Below are positions 23,901 through 37,400 of a stretch of 64,000 bases of DNA, in pieces (positions within the stretch are counted from its first letter, which is position 1; the number at the start of each line of letters is the position of its first letter). Source of the DNA: Luidia sarsii (taxonomy: Eukaryota > Echinodermata > Asteroidea > Paxillosida > Luidiidae); contig OX465104.1 of the NCBI GenBank assembly GCA_949987565.1, forward strand, positions 2,639,974 to 2,703,973, read 5' to 3'. The notes under the pieces are model-generated. The model saw nothing but the letters and a program-made list of their open reading frames with translations, ran no database searches and was not told where the DNA came from. A program made the position numbers and the translations under genes.

Positions 23901-26900
23901 CATCCAACCTCCCACCCACCGACCCACCCATTTACCCAACCACCCAACCCATCCAACCTCCCACCCACCGAGCTACCCATGTACCCAATCACCCAACCAT
24001 CCAACCTCCCACCCACCGACCCACCCATTTACCCAATCACCCAACCCATCCAACCTCCCACCCACCGACCCACCCATTTACCCAACCATCCAACCTCCCA
24101 CCCACCGACCCACCCATTTACCCAACCACCCAACCCATCCAACCTCCCACCCACCGACCCACCCATTTACCCAATCACCCAACCCATCCAACCTCCCACC
24201 CACCGACCCACCCATTTACCCAACCACCCAACCCATCCAACCTCCCACCCACCGACCCACCCATGTACCCAATCACCCAACCCATCCAACCTCCAACCCA
24301 CCGACCCACCCATTTACCCAACCACCCAACCCATCCAACCTCCCACCCACCGACCCACCCATTTACCCAACCACCCAACCCATCCAACCTCCCACCCACC
24401 GACCCACCCATTTACCCAACCACCCAACCCATCCAACCTCCCACCCACCGAGCTACCCATGTACCCAATCACCAACCCATCCAACCTCCCACCCACCGAC
24501 CCACCCATTTATCCAACCTCCCACCCACCAACCCACCCATTTACCCAATCACCCAACCCATCCAACCTCCCACCCACCGACCCACCCATGTACCCAATCA
24601 CCCAACCCATCCAACCTCCCACCCACCGACCCACCCATTTACCCAATCACCCAACCCATCCAACCTCCCACCCACCGACCCACCCATTTACCCAATCACC
24701 CAACCCATCCAACCTCCCACCCATTTACCCAACCACCCAACCCATCCAACCTCCCACCCACCAACCCACCCATTTACCCAACCACCCAACCCATCCAACC
24801 TCCCACCCACTGACCCACCCATTTACCCAACCACCCAACCCATCCAACCTCCCACCCACCAACCCACCCATTTACCCAACCACCCAACCCATCCAACCTC
24901 CCACCCACCGAGCTACCCATGTACCCATCCACCCACCCACCAACCCACCCAACCTCCCACCCACCGACCCACCCATGTACCCAATCACCCAACCCATCCA
25001 ACCTCCCACCCACTGACCCACCCATTTACCCAACCACCCAACCCATCCAACCTCCCACCCACCAACCCACCCATTTACCCAACCACCCAACCCATCCAAC
25101 CTCCCACCCATTTACCCAACCACCCAACCCATCCAACCTCCCACCCACCAACCCACCCATTTACCCAACCACCCAACCCATCCAACCTCCCACCCACCAA
25201 CCCACCCATTTACCCAACCACCCAACCCATCCAACCTCCCACCCACCGAGCTACCCATGTACCCATCCACCCACCCACCAACCCACCCAACCTCCCACCC
25301 ACCGACCCACCCATGTACCCAATCACCCAACCCATCCAACCTCCCACCCATCGACCCACCAACTTATCCATCCACCCATCCATCCTTCATCCCTCAGTTT
25401 CCTTTGATCTCCCTTCCTCCATGCATCTCTCCAACCCATGTACCCACCCACCCATCCATCCATCCTTCATCCCTCAGTTTCCTTTGATCTTCCTTCCTCC
25501 GTGCATCTCTCCAACCCATGTACCCACCCACCCACCCATCCATCCTTCATCCCTCAGTTTCCTTTGATCTCCCTTCCTCCCTCCGTGTAACTCTGCAACC
25601 CATGTACCCACCCACCCACCCATCCACCCATCCATCCTTCATCCCACAGTTTCCTTTGATCCCCCTTCCTCCGTGCATCTCTCCAACCCATGTACCCACC
25701 CATCCACCCATCCATCCTTCATCCCACAGTTTCCTTTGATCTCCCTTCCTCCGTGCATCTCTCCAACCCATGTACCCACCCACCCACCCATCCATCCTTC
25801 ATTCCTCAGTTTCCTTTGATCTCCCTTCCTCCGTGCATCTCTCCAACCCATGTACCCACCCACCCACCCATCCATCCTTCATCCCTCAGTTTCCTTTGAT
25901 CTCCCTTCCTCCGTGCATCTCTCCAACCCATGTACCCACCCACCCACCCATCCATCCTTCATTCCTCAGTTTCCTTTGATCTCCCTTCCTCCGTGCATCT
26001 CTCCAACCCATGTACCCACCCACCCACCCACCCATCCTTCATCCCTCAGTTTCCTTTGATCTCCCTTCCTCCGTGCATCTCTCCAACCCATGTACCCACC
26101 CACCCACCCATCCATCCTTCATCCCTCAGTTTCCTTTGATCTTCCTTCCTCCGTGCATCTCTCCAACCCATGTACCCACCCACCCACCCATCCATCCTTC
26201 ATCCCTCAGTTTCCTTTGATCTTCCTTCCTCCGTGCATCTCTCCAACCCATGTACCCACCCACCCACCCACCCATCCATCCTTCATCCCTCAGTTTCCTT
26301 TGATCTTCCTTCCTCCGTGCATCTCTCCAACCCATGTACCCACACACCCACCCACCCACCCACCCACCCATCCATCCTTCCTCCCTCAGTTTCCTTTGAT
26401 CCCCCTTCCTCCGTGCATCTCACCAACCCATTGACCCACTCTGCACTCTGTCCACTCAGGGACACTAGCAACCAGACGGCGGCCGTCCATCCATCCTTCA
26501 TCCCTCAGTTTCCTTTGATCTCCCTTCCTCCATGCATCTCTCCCACCCATGTACCCACCCACCCACCCACCCATCCATCCTTCATCCCTCAGTTTCCTTT
26601 GATCTCCTTTCCTCCGTGCATCTCTCCAACCCATGTACCCACCCACCCACCCACCCATCCATCCTTCATCCCTCAGTTTCCTTTGATCTCCTTTCCTCCG
26701 TGCATCTCTCCAACCCATGTACCCATCCACCCACCCATCCATCCTTCATCCCTCAGTTTCCTTTGATCTCCCTTCCTCCGTGCATCTCTCCAACCCATGT
26801 ACCCACCCACCCACCCACCCATCCATCCTTCATCCCTCAGTTTCCTTTGATCTCCCTTCCTCCGTGCATCTCTCCAACCCATGTACCCACCCACCCACCC

Positions 26901-29900
26901 ACCCACCCACCCAGCCATCCATCCTTCATCCCTCAGTTTCCTTTGATCTCCCTTCCTCCGTGCATCTCTCCAACCCATGTACCCACCCACCCACCCACCC
27001 ACCCACCCACCCACCCATCCATCCTTCATCCCTCAGTTTCCTTTGATCTCCCTTCCTCCGTGCATCTCTCCAACCCATGTACCCACCCACCCACCCACCC
27101 ACCCACCCAGCCATCCATCCTTCATCCCTCAGTTTCCTTTGATCTCCCTTCCTCCGTGCATCTCTCCAACCCATGTACCCACCCACCCACCCACCCACCC
27201 ACCCAGCCATCCATCCTTCATCCCTCAGTTTCCTTTGATCTCCCTTCCTCCGTGCATCTCTCCAACCCATGTACCCACCCACCCACCCACCCACCCACCC
27301 AGCCATCCATCCTTCATCCCTCAGTTTCCTTTGATCTCCCTTCCTCCGTGCATCTCTCCAACCCATGTACCCATCCACCCACCCATCCATCCTTCATCCC
27401 TCAGTTTCCTTTGATCTCCCTTCCTCCGTGCATCTCTCCAACCCATGTACCCACCCACCCACCCACCCACCCACCCACCCATCCATCCTTCATCCCTCAG
27501 TTTCCTTTGATCTCCCTTCCTCCGTGCATCTCTCCAACCCATGTACCCACCCACCCACCCATCCATCCTTCATCCCTCAGTTTCCTTTGATCTTCCTTCC
27601 TCCGTGCATCTCTCCAACCCATGTACCCACCCACCCACCCACCCATCCATCCTTCCTTCCTCAGTTTCCTTTGATCTCCCTTCCTCCGTGCATCTCTCCA
27701 ACCCATTGACCCACTCTGCACTCTGTCCACTCAGGGATACCAGCAACCAGACGGCGGCCGTCCTGCAGGAGAAGGACGAGACCATCCGGGACCTGATGGG
27801 CGAGGGGGAGAAGCTCTCCAAGCAGCAGCTCCAGAACTCCACCGTCATCAAGAAACTCCGGGCCAAGGAGAAGGAGAACGAGACCCTCATCACGACCCAG
27901 AAGTGAGCCATGATCCCGGTGGTCCTTCAAGGGGTGGGGGGGGGGTACAAGCCCAAAAATGGGAACCTAAACAAGCTATACACCAGTGGAAAGAGTGTGA
28001 TATTTCCTTTTTTTTGATACAAGAAAATCTAAAATTTCATAAACTGTTCTTTCAACAGAACAGTGAATGGGATAACACCATCATTTTCACAAACCCTAAA
28101 AATAGACCACGGAATTTCACGTACCGGGTAGTTCGGCATCTAGCTTTTCGGCAACCAACGTAACTTGGGGGGGGGGGGGTACTAGCCCCCAAAATGGAAC
28201 CCAAACAAGCCATATACCAGTGGAAAGAGTGTGAAATTTACTTTATTTGGATACAAGAAAATGTAAAATATCATGAACCATATCATCAGAACAGTGAATG
28301 GGATAACACCATTGTTTTCATAAACCTCAAAAACAGACCTCGGATTTTTACGTAGGTCGGTGTTTGTAGGTTTTCTGCTTCCTACAAGAGATGTTGTAAC
28401 TCGCCAGATATGGGATAGAAAGGAAGACAGGTTGGAAGCTAATGACTGACTTCAAAACAAAACGCCTCGCAGATTTACAATAAATATCAAAAGTGAGAGG
28501 GCCTGACGTTTCGATCCTCACAAGACCTTTCTCAAAGGCAAAGTGGCCTTTCAGACTTTGCCTTTGAGAGAGGTCCTGCTAGGATCGAAACGTCAGGCCC
28601 TCCTAATTTTTGATATTCACCTTTCCATTTTGGTCATTTTAGTCAGTAAGCAGTTATTACATTATTGCATATGCCTGTAATTTAGTCGGCAGGCGATCGG
28701 GCAAAGCACTGAGCATTCAGTGTTTGATTAACACATCGAGTAAAGCGAAAGCCTTTTTTACACTTTCATGTACTCGAAATTGATACATTTTCATTCGGTT
28801 ATTTTGATTTTGTTTTCCCTTTTTTTTTCCCACCATCAGACAACAGCTGGACGAGGCCACGGAGAGAGTAGCCCACCTGGAGAAGGTGCTTGACGGCAAG
28901 GAGGAGGTAGAGAGACAACAGAAAGGTACGCTGGGACTCTTGGGTAGGCCACCATCTAAGGGCTGGATAGGTCAGATGGTAAGAGCACTGGTACACAAAA
29001 CCAGAGGTCTTGGGTTCAAAAGCTGGGGTGGATTTCACAGAGCCTTACGATGCATCGTAACTCAACTTACGACGGATAACCCATCGTAAGTTGTGATAGA
29101 AGCCTTACGATGCATCGTAACTCAACTTACGATGGATAAACCATCGTAAGTTGTGATAGAAGCCTTACGATGCATCGTAACTCAACTTACGATGGATAAC
29201 CAATAGAAGTTGTGATAGAAGCCTTACGATGCATCGTAACTCAACTTGTGACGGATAACCCATCGTAAGTTGTGATAGAAGCCTTACGATGCATCGTAAC
29301 TCAACTTACGATGGATAACCCATCGTAAGTTGTGATAGAAGCCTTACGATGCATCGTAACTCAACTTACGATGGATAACCCATCGTAAGTTGTCATAGAA
29401 GCCTTACGATGCATCGTAACTCAACTTACGATGGATAACCCATAGAAGTTGTGATAGACGCCTTACGATGCATCGTAACTCAACTTACGATGGATAACCC
29501 ATCGTAAGTTGTGATAGAAGCCTTACGATGCATCGTAACTCAACTTACGATGGATAACCCATAGAAGTTGTGATAGAAGCCTTACGATGCATCGTAACTC
29601 AACTTGCGACGGATAACCCATCGTAAGTTGTGATAGAAGCCTTACGATGCATCGTAACTCAACTTACGATGGATAACCCATCGTAAGTTGTGATAGAAGC
29701 CTTACGATGCATCGTAACTCAACTTACGATGGATAACCCATAGAAGTTGTGATAGACGCCTTACGATGCATCGTAACTCAACTTACGATGGATAACCCAT
29801 CGTAAGTTGTGATAGAAGCCTTACGATGCATCGTAACTCAACTTACGATGGATAACCCATAGAAGTTGTGATAGACGCCTTACGATGCATCGTAACTCAA

Positions 29901-31366
29901 CTTACGATGGATAACCCATCGTAAGTTGTGATAGAAGCCTTACGATGCATCGTAACTCAACTTACGATGGATAACCCATCGTAAGTTGTGATAGACGCCT
30001 TACGATGCATCGTAACTCAACTTACGATGGATAACCCATCGTAAGTTGTGATAGAAGCCTTACGATGCATCGTAACTCAACTTACGATGGATAACCCATC
30101 GTAAGTTTCCTTGGGTCATATGGTTTCTGTGTACCTCCTATCGCCTTGCCATTGATCGTAAGTTACAATGAGTTTGGTGAAATCGACCCCTGATCCGGTC
30201 AAAGATTTCTTTGCCATTATTTCAAAGGACAAATAAGGTAATTGGGAAATTTGGCAAAAGAGCTTCCCTTTTTTTTTGCCTTCGAGAAAAGGTCCTGCTT
30301 GAATAAAAATCTCTAAAAAAAAATTGTATTTATTTACTTTTCAAATGTGGAAACTGCGTCACAGCTGTTTGGCAGTGTTTGATTGATCTGCATTGATTTC
30401 AGTCAAATCTCGGCACTGGAGATGAAATTCCTCTTCAGTTTCTCCGGGCACTGCATACAGAGTGTCGGTATGCAAAATCCAGAGGTCTTTGGTTCACCTC
30501 CCCCAACCCATTCAGATTCTATTTGCCCTTTTACCAACATCACAATTTTATTAATTTTGTTTTTAAAATAGGCTCTAATTAAAATTTTAGAGATTGTTCT
30601 TTAATTGAGGGCCGCTATGGAAAGCAGTGCTGTGATGGAGCTCACCCTCATTAAAGATGACATCAATAAGTAAATTAATTAATTAATTCTTAACTTAAAA
30701 TTTAGTGGGCCTGACATTTCGATCCTAGCAGGACCTTTCTCAAAGGCAGAGTAATTATTAATTAATAAAATAAAATTAAAAAATTGTCTTTCCTGTTTTT
30801 TTGTCATTTTCGTTTTTGGTCTCGTCTCTATTTCTCCGTCCAGACATCGTGAAGCGGCTGAACGCGGCCGTGGAGCGACAGGAGAAGGAGATCAGCAGTC
30901 AGAGGTCTGACCTGGAGGACTCCAAGGAGAAGACTCGTAGCACGCAGGCCGCTCTAGACGCCTCCTACAAGTGAGTGGACCCACCCCCCCCCCCTTACAA
31001 AAAGAAGCCTGACTACTCCTCAAGTGATTGGGGAAATCCTGTAAGCCAACAGGCCAATCCTGAGCACCTGATTATTAACCACTTTCCGCCGTGCCACTTT
31101 CCAGCTCGGCGGTGTAAGTGATTAAGACGTCTCCACTAGGAAGCAGTAGTCGCGGGTCCAAGCTACCTATCTTTGTTCAGGTAAAGCACTGAGCATATTG
31201 TTTAATTGTACATCGAGTTGGGCAAACCCTTCTTGAAGTACACTCAAAAATCATACTATATCTGTAAGGAACTGACTACATAACGGATCTTTGATGTCTT
31301 TTCTCCTCTCCTCCTTCCCCCTCCCCCTCACCCTCATCCTCCCCCTCCTCCCCTCCCATCCTCCTT

Positions 31367-31400
<34 letters not shown>

Positions 31401-34400
31401 CTTCCTCTCTACCTCATACAGGGACCTGGCTGAGCTGCACAGGAGCATTGCCACCAAGGACAGTGAGGCGCATGAGTCCAAGCTCAGCACGGAGATGAGC
31501 GCCAAGGAGGAGCTGCGGCTGGCCCTGGAGCGCAACCAGCTGGAGACCAGGAGGGAGCAGGAGGGACTGCTGCTGCAGATCAGCGACCTTCAGATGGGTC
31601 TGACCCGTCAGGAGAAGCACCAAGCCCACAAGGAGGGTCACCTGCGCCAGGAGATTGCCGACCTGCAGATGCGTCTGCAGGAGGCCGAGGCACGCAACCA
31701 GGAACTCAGCCAGAGCGTCAGCGCGGGTAAGGGGGACGGGGCTTCCCACCTGGACCGGTTTCTCAGCCGGCCGGCCAGGCAGGCCAACTGATTTTTATTG
31801 GCCCGACGGTTTTTTTTTTCCCCAAGGGGCCTTTGTTTTAAGGAGGGTTGCACTGACTGTAAGTTTTTTTCTGTCACTTTACGTTTCTGTCAGTTCCTGT
31901 TGTCTGTCAGATTGTGCCATTTGTCTGTTGGTTTGTCTGTCTGTCTGTTTGTCAGTTTGTTTGTCACTTTACCTTTATGTCTGTCTGTCAGTTCCTGTTT
32001 GTCTGTCAGATTGTCCCATTTGTCTGTCAGTTTGTCCCATTTGTCTGTTGGTTTGTCTGTCTGTCTGTCAGTTTGTTTGTCACTTTACCTTTATGTCTGT
32101 CTGTCAGTTCCTGTTTGTCTGTCAGTTTGTCCCATTTGTCTGTCAGTTTGTCCCATTTGTCTGTTGGTTTGTCTGTCTGTCTGTTTGTCAGTTTGTTTGT
32201 CACTTTACCTTTATGTCTGTCTGTCTGTCAGTTCCTGTTTGTCTGTCAGTTTGTCCCATTTATCTGTCTGTCTGTGTGTCTGTGTGTCTGTCTGTCTGTC
32301 TGTCTGTTGCAGTGTCTCTCTGTCAGGAACTGACGGACAAAAATATGGTAGAGGTATCTAGACTACGCTAGTAGGTCTCTAGGCTATGCTAGAGGTCTCT
32401 ATGACTAGCCTGCTGGATTTTCAGTCTGCTGTCTCGGGGCATTCAAAATGAACTTTCAAATCAATCTTCCCCTCTGTCTTCTTTTTTTTGGATCCCCCCC
32501 AGCCACCCGTCCCCTCCTGCGCCAGATCGAGAACCTGAACACCACCTTCAACGCCCAGGCCGGCAACTGGGAGAGGGTGGAGCGCCAGCTGACGGAGCGG
32601 CTGGCCGACAGCCAGGCCTCGCTGGCCGCCGCGTCGGAGCGGGAGCGGGCGGCCAGCGAGGGCGCCCTGGTGGCCGGCTCCAAGCTCTCCTCGCTGGAGT
32701 CGCAGCTGGCGCTGCTGCGGCAGGACAAGTCGCGCCTGCAGGCCGGCGCCGAGATGGAGCGGGCCCGCGCCGAGTCGCTGGAGGAGAGCAAGGCCAGGTT
32801 GGGGGCGCTCTTCCAGTTTTTCTTTCCTACCTGACTTTCTACTTTCTGTTTCTGTCTACCCTCAAACCTTCTGTTTCTGCCTAATTTTTGACCTTTCTGC
32901 CTAACTGTCTTCATTTCGTTTCTGCCTAACTGTCTTCATTTCATCTCTGCCTAACTGTCTTCATTTCAGTTCTGCCTAACTGTCTTCATTTCAGTTCTGC
33001 CTAACTGTCTTCATTTCAGTTCTGCCTAACTGTCTTCATTTCAGTTCTGCCTAACTGTCTTCATTTCAGCTCTGCCTAACTGTCTTCATTTCAGTTCTGC
33101 CTAACTGTCTTCATTTCAGCTCTGCCTAACTGTCTTCATTTCATTTCTGCCTAATTTTCCATTTTTCTTTCCTGCCGAACATTCTGCCTTCTATTTCTGT
33201 CTAACCTCCTACCTTCTGTTTCTGCCTAACTTCCTACCTTCCTTTTCGGCCCAACATACTGCCTTCCATTTTTGCCAGACTTTGTTGTGCCTCCACAATC
33301 CAATGAGGGTTGGCCCTGCCCTGACATGTATTGAGCGCTGTCTGCTCAGCGCTTTGACCAATTGCCTGGTTGATTGGTGACAGGTGCTGCAGACTTCTGG
33401 AAATTTCTGGATTTCCGGAAATTGTGTGATTTTATTATAATATTTAAAAATATATATGTTTTTTTATTATTATTATTATTTTTTATGTCACACAGGTATC
33501 TTAAGCTGCTCATTTTTAACTGTTAAAACCCTAAAAACTGCACTGCACCCCTGCCTTGAATCTCTCAGCCGCGTAAGCGCTCACTCGCAGTCACACAATC
33601 TGATGGCCTTCAGTGATTTTCAGGAAATGACTGTCAGTCACTTACATCCCTCAAAATTTAGTGGGCCTGACCTAGCAGGACCTTTGAGAAAGGTCCTGCT
33701 AGGATCGAAACGTCAGGCCCACTAAATTTTGAGATTTCCATTTTGGTAATTTTAGTCAGTAAGCAGTTCGCAACATTTTTGTATATCTGCCTTTGAGAAA
33801 GGTCCTGCTGTGATCGAAATGTCAGGCCCACTAAATTTTGAAATTTGCATTTGGGTAATTTTAGTCAGTAAGCAGTTTGCAACTTTTTTGTATATCACTT
33901 ACATCCCTATATAATGATATATTGGTTGTTTTGGTGGATAGGGAAGTGGCTCAGACAGAGGCCCAGCTGGGGACCTACGCCAAGGCCCTGGAGGAAGCCC
34001 AGAGGGAGAAGACTCACCTGGAGAAGCAGCTGGAGGTGGAGAGGCTCAGGACGGAGACGGAGCGACGCAAACTGACCCTGGCTCAGGAGGCTCTTTGTGA
34101 GAAGGTGGGTGGGTGGATGGGTGTGTGGGTTGGTGGGTAGGTGGGTGGATGGGTGGGTGGGTGGGTGGGTGGATGGAAGGGTGGGTGGATTGGTTGGTTT
34201 GTGGATGGGTGGGTGGGTTTGTGGATGGGTTGGTTTATGGGTGGGTGGGTGGGTTGGTTTATGGGTGGGTGGGTTTGTGGATGGGTGGATGGGTTGGTTT
34301 GTGGATGGGTTGGTGGGTTTGCGGGTGGGTGGATGGGTTGGTTTGTGGGTGGGTGGATGGGTGGGTGCATGGGTTGGTTTGTGGATGGGTAGGTGGATGG

Positions 34401-37400
34401 GCGGGTGCGTGGGTGTGTGGATGGGTTGGTGGGTGTGTGGATGGGTGGGTGGTTGGAAGGGTGGTTGTCTAGATGAATGGCTTGTTTGTGTCTGCAAAAT
34501 TGGTTGATTGGTAGTCGAGTGGCTGTGAGATAGATAGGCGAAAACGATTGGCTGGATGAATTGCTGGAATGCTTTTTGATACATGTAGGTGAATGGATTG
34601 ATATATGGGTTGCTTGCATGGGTACTTGTATTTGAGGATGAAAGCATGGATGCCTTCTTGTAGCCAAGAAGGTCTGTTATATGGTGTTTGGTTCATCAAT
34701 CACTCAATATTTTCCTTTTCACAACCCCTACTCCTCCTCCTCCTCCTCCTCCTCCTCCTCCCCATCTTCCTCCTCCTCCTCCTCCTCCCCATTTTCCTCC
34801 TCCTTCTCTTCCTCCTCCCCTTCTCCCCTCCACCATCCTCTTCTTAACCCCTCTCCTTCTCTTCCTCCCCCTCCTCCTCCTCCTCCCCTGAATTCTCCCC
34901 ACAGGAGAGGAAGCCATCGGCCCACCCCGAGGACGGCAGCAGCAGTTCCCATGGCAACCGTTCAGGGGCCAGCACCCCTGTGCAGAACCTGCCCAGCACC
35001 CCAGGACCGTTCCACACCCCCACCCAGGTAACTCCTTCGGAGTCCTTTCCAAATTTGCCTCCAAATACGTCTCTAATTTGGCACTACAAATAAGCTTCGA
35101 ATGCAACCATAGATATGACACAAGGCAATTCAATGAGGGTTGCCGTACTCGACGTAATGATCACTGTGTGCTCAGTGCTTTGCCCTGATTGCCTGCTGAT
35201 GAAAACAAAATACAGGCAGCTCGAGGCGGGATTTGAACCCGCTACTCCCCGCTTTGCATGCACCTAAGGCAAAAAAAAGAAATACACTGCTTCCAATTAC
35301 CGTACGTGGCATTTCACAATAGGGTAGGTAGGTAGGGATTTTTTTGGGTGCCAATTTTGTGTGTACATTCATAATGGAGGCATCTGCATGTGGTTAAGCC
35401 TTAAGGGTAATAATAGAATGAAACGATCAAATTGCACATTGAATTTTTATCATCATTATTTCCCAATACAAATGTTAGGGTCGCAGGCTAGAAATCGGGT
35501 CGGTCATGTAACCGGAAGCAGAACTTTTTTCTTTCCTTTTTGGGCCTAAGACTGAATCCAATGTAGTGGCTATGGATTTGGCTGCTGCTGATACTAAGGC
35601 TGTTTCTATGCTATAATACAGTGCAGTCAGACACACTGTTGTCCAATGTAACAGTCACAGCCACAAAGTTCCCCTTGCCAACACAGACATCTGATATGTC
35701 TTTCTGCTGTTTTTGTTTTCGTTGTTCTGGTGCTCAAATGATATTTGAAGGTTTTCAAAGACAAGCAGAGTACACTGTTCGGAACGTCCAGTTCCTCCGG
35801 ATCTTTTCACAACCACACTTACTCACAAACAGGCATGCAACCTTTCCGCGGTTCCGCGGATTTCCCCTTTTTTTTTTATTCGGCCGTAACAAAAAAAATC
35901 CTTAAAAAAAAAAATTTAAACAAAATTATTATTATTTTTTTAAATGCATCTGGATATTTTATCTGGATATTTTTTTACAATTCAAGAGTTACATGCCTGC
36001 TCAAAAGAGAGAATTTTACATGGTGTCACCGCAAACCTACTCCTTCTGTTCTGGCGCTCACGTGTTCTGCCGTTCTTTTTGGCCCACGGCAGGTGGACAT
36101 TCTGGAGCGCACCATGTCCTGGTCCACCTCCGCCTCCCTCTACGACAGCGTGTCCGGAGGCTCAGCGACCTCCGTCATCGAGGGACTCCAGGCCCAGCTC
36201 AAGCAGCGGGAGGGGGAGATTGCCCAGCTGCAGGTGGGTGGCGGGGATTAGCGGGTGGGATGAGTGTGGGGTTAGTTGGTGGGGTTAGTGGGCGGGATTA
36301 GCTGGCGGGATCAGTGTGGGGTTAGTGGATGGGATCAGTGTGGGGTTAGTGGATGGGATCAGTTTGGGGTTAGTGGATGGGATTAGTGGGTGGGATTAGC
36401 TGGCGGGATCAGTGTGGGGTTAGTGGATGGGATCAGTGTGGGGTTAGTGGATGGGATCAGTTTGGGGTTAGTGGATGGGATTAGTGGGTGGATCAGTGTG
36501 GGGTTAGTGGGTGGGATTAGCTGGTGGGATCAGTGTGGGGTTAGTGGATGTGATGAGTGTTGGGTTAGTGGGTAGGATTAGCTGGTGGGATCAGTGTGGG
36601 ATTAGTGGGTGGTATCAGTGTGGGATTAGTGGGTGGTATCAGTGTGGGATTAGTGGATGGGATCAGTGTGGAGTTAGTGGGTGGGATCAGTGTGGGGTTA
36701 GTGGGTGGTATTAGCTGGTGGGATCAGTGTGGGGTTAGTGGATGGGATTAGTGGGTGGGATCAGTGTGGGGTTAGTGGGTTGAATTAGTGGATGGGATTA
36801 GCCTATGAGATCCGTTGGGGTTTAGCAGTGGGACCAGTTGGGTATATCAGATAGGATCCGTAGGGGTTACCAAATTGGATCAGTGGGGTTGATGTGATCA
36901 ATGGGGATTAGTGGATACGATCAATGGGGGATTGTAGAATGATATTATGGGGGAATAGCAGGGGTATTCATTGGGTGCCATACAGATTAGTTTATTGGAT
37001 CAGTGGGATTAGCGGGTGTGATTAGTGGTAATCAGTGGAGATCAGTGGATGGGATCAGTGGATGGATCACCAAGGATTAGTGGATTGATTAGCTTTGGAT
37101 TAGTAGCTGGGTTGAGTGGGGAGTAATGGATGGGATAAGTGGGTGGCATAGGCCCACGGGACTAGTGGATAGCCTAGATTCTATTTGTATCCGTCATACT
37201 TGGTACCCAAAACACAATGACCTGAACTCTTAACCTTTGACCCCTTGACCCAGGGAGAGGTCATCCAGTTGGAGAGGACCAGGGCGGCCATGGCAGAGGA
37301 GATTGTCAAGCAGTCCAACCTGAACGAAACCCTGGACGGACATGCCAAGCTCCTGCCTGAGTACAAGAGGAAGCTAATGGTGAGTCTGTCTGCCGCCCTC

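Noticed and set aside
20074..25567. Three giant Pro/Thr/His open frames (about 1470-1620 codons) as proline-rich or mucin-like proteins
   Set aside because: They are three frames of one 49-bp minisatellite within a TMF1 intron; the same peptide period appears in every frame.
29036..30110. Possible CRISPR array (regular 60-bp repeats)
   Set aside because: There are no unique spacers, the repeats are contiguous, and the setting is an animal intron.
31655..32371. Cys/Leu/Ser/Val-rich frames resembling membrane proteins
   Set aside because: They are products of the TCTG-type minisatellite; the real coding exon ends at 31726.
34083..34667. Pro/Thr/His and Gly/Trp/Val-rich frames on both strands
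   Set aside because: They are products of the GGTGGGTGGATGG array at the start of a TMF1 intron.
35218..35265. tRNA gene on the minus strand (GGGTTCAAATCCCGCC)
   Set aside because: Only a T-arm/B-box-like segment is present; the acceptor and D arms cannot be completed, so it is a SINE or tRNA relic.
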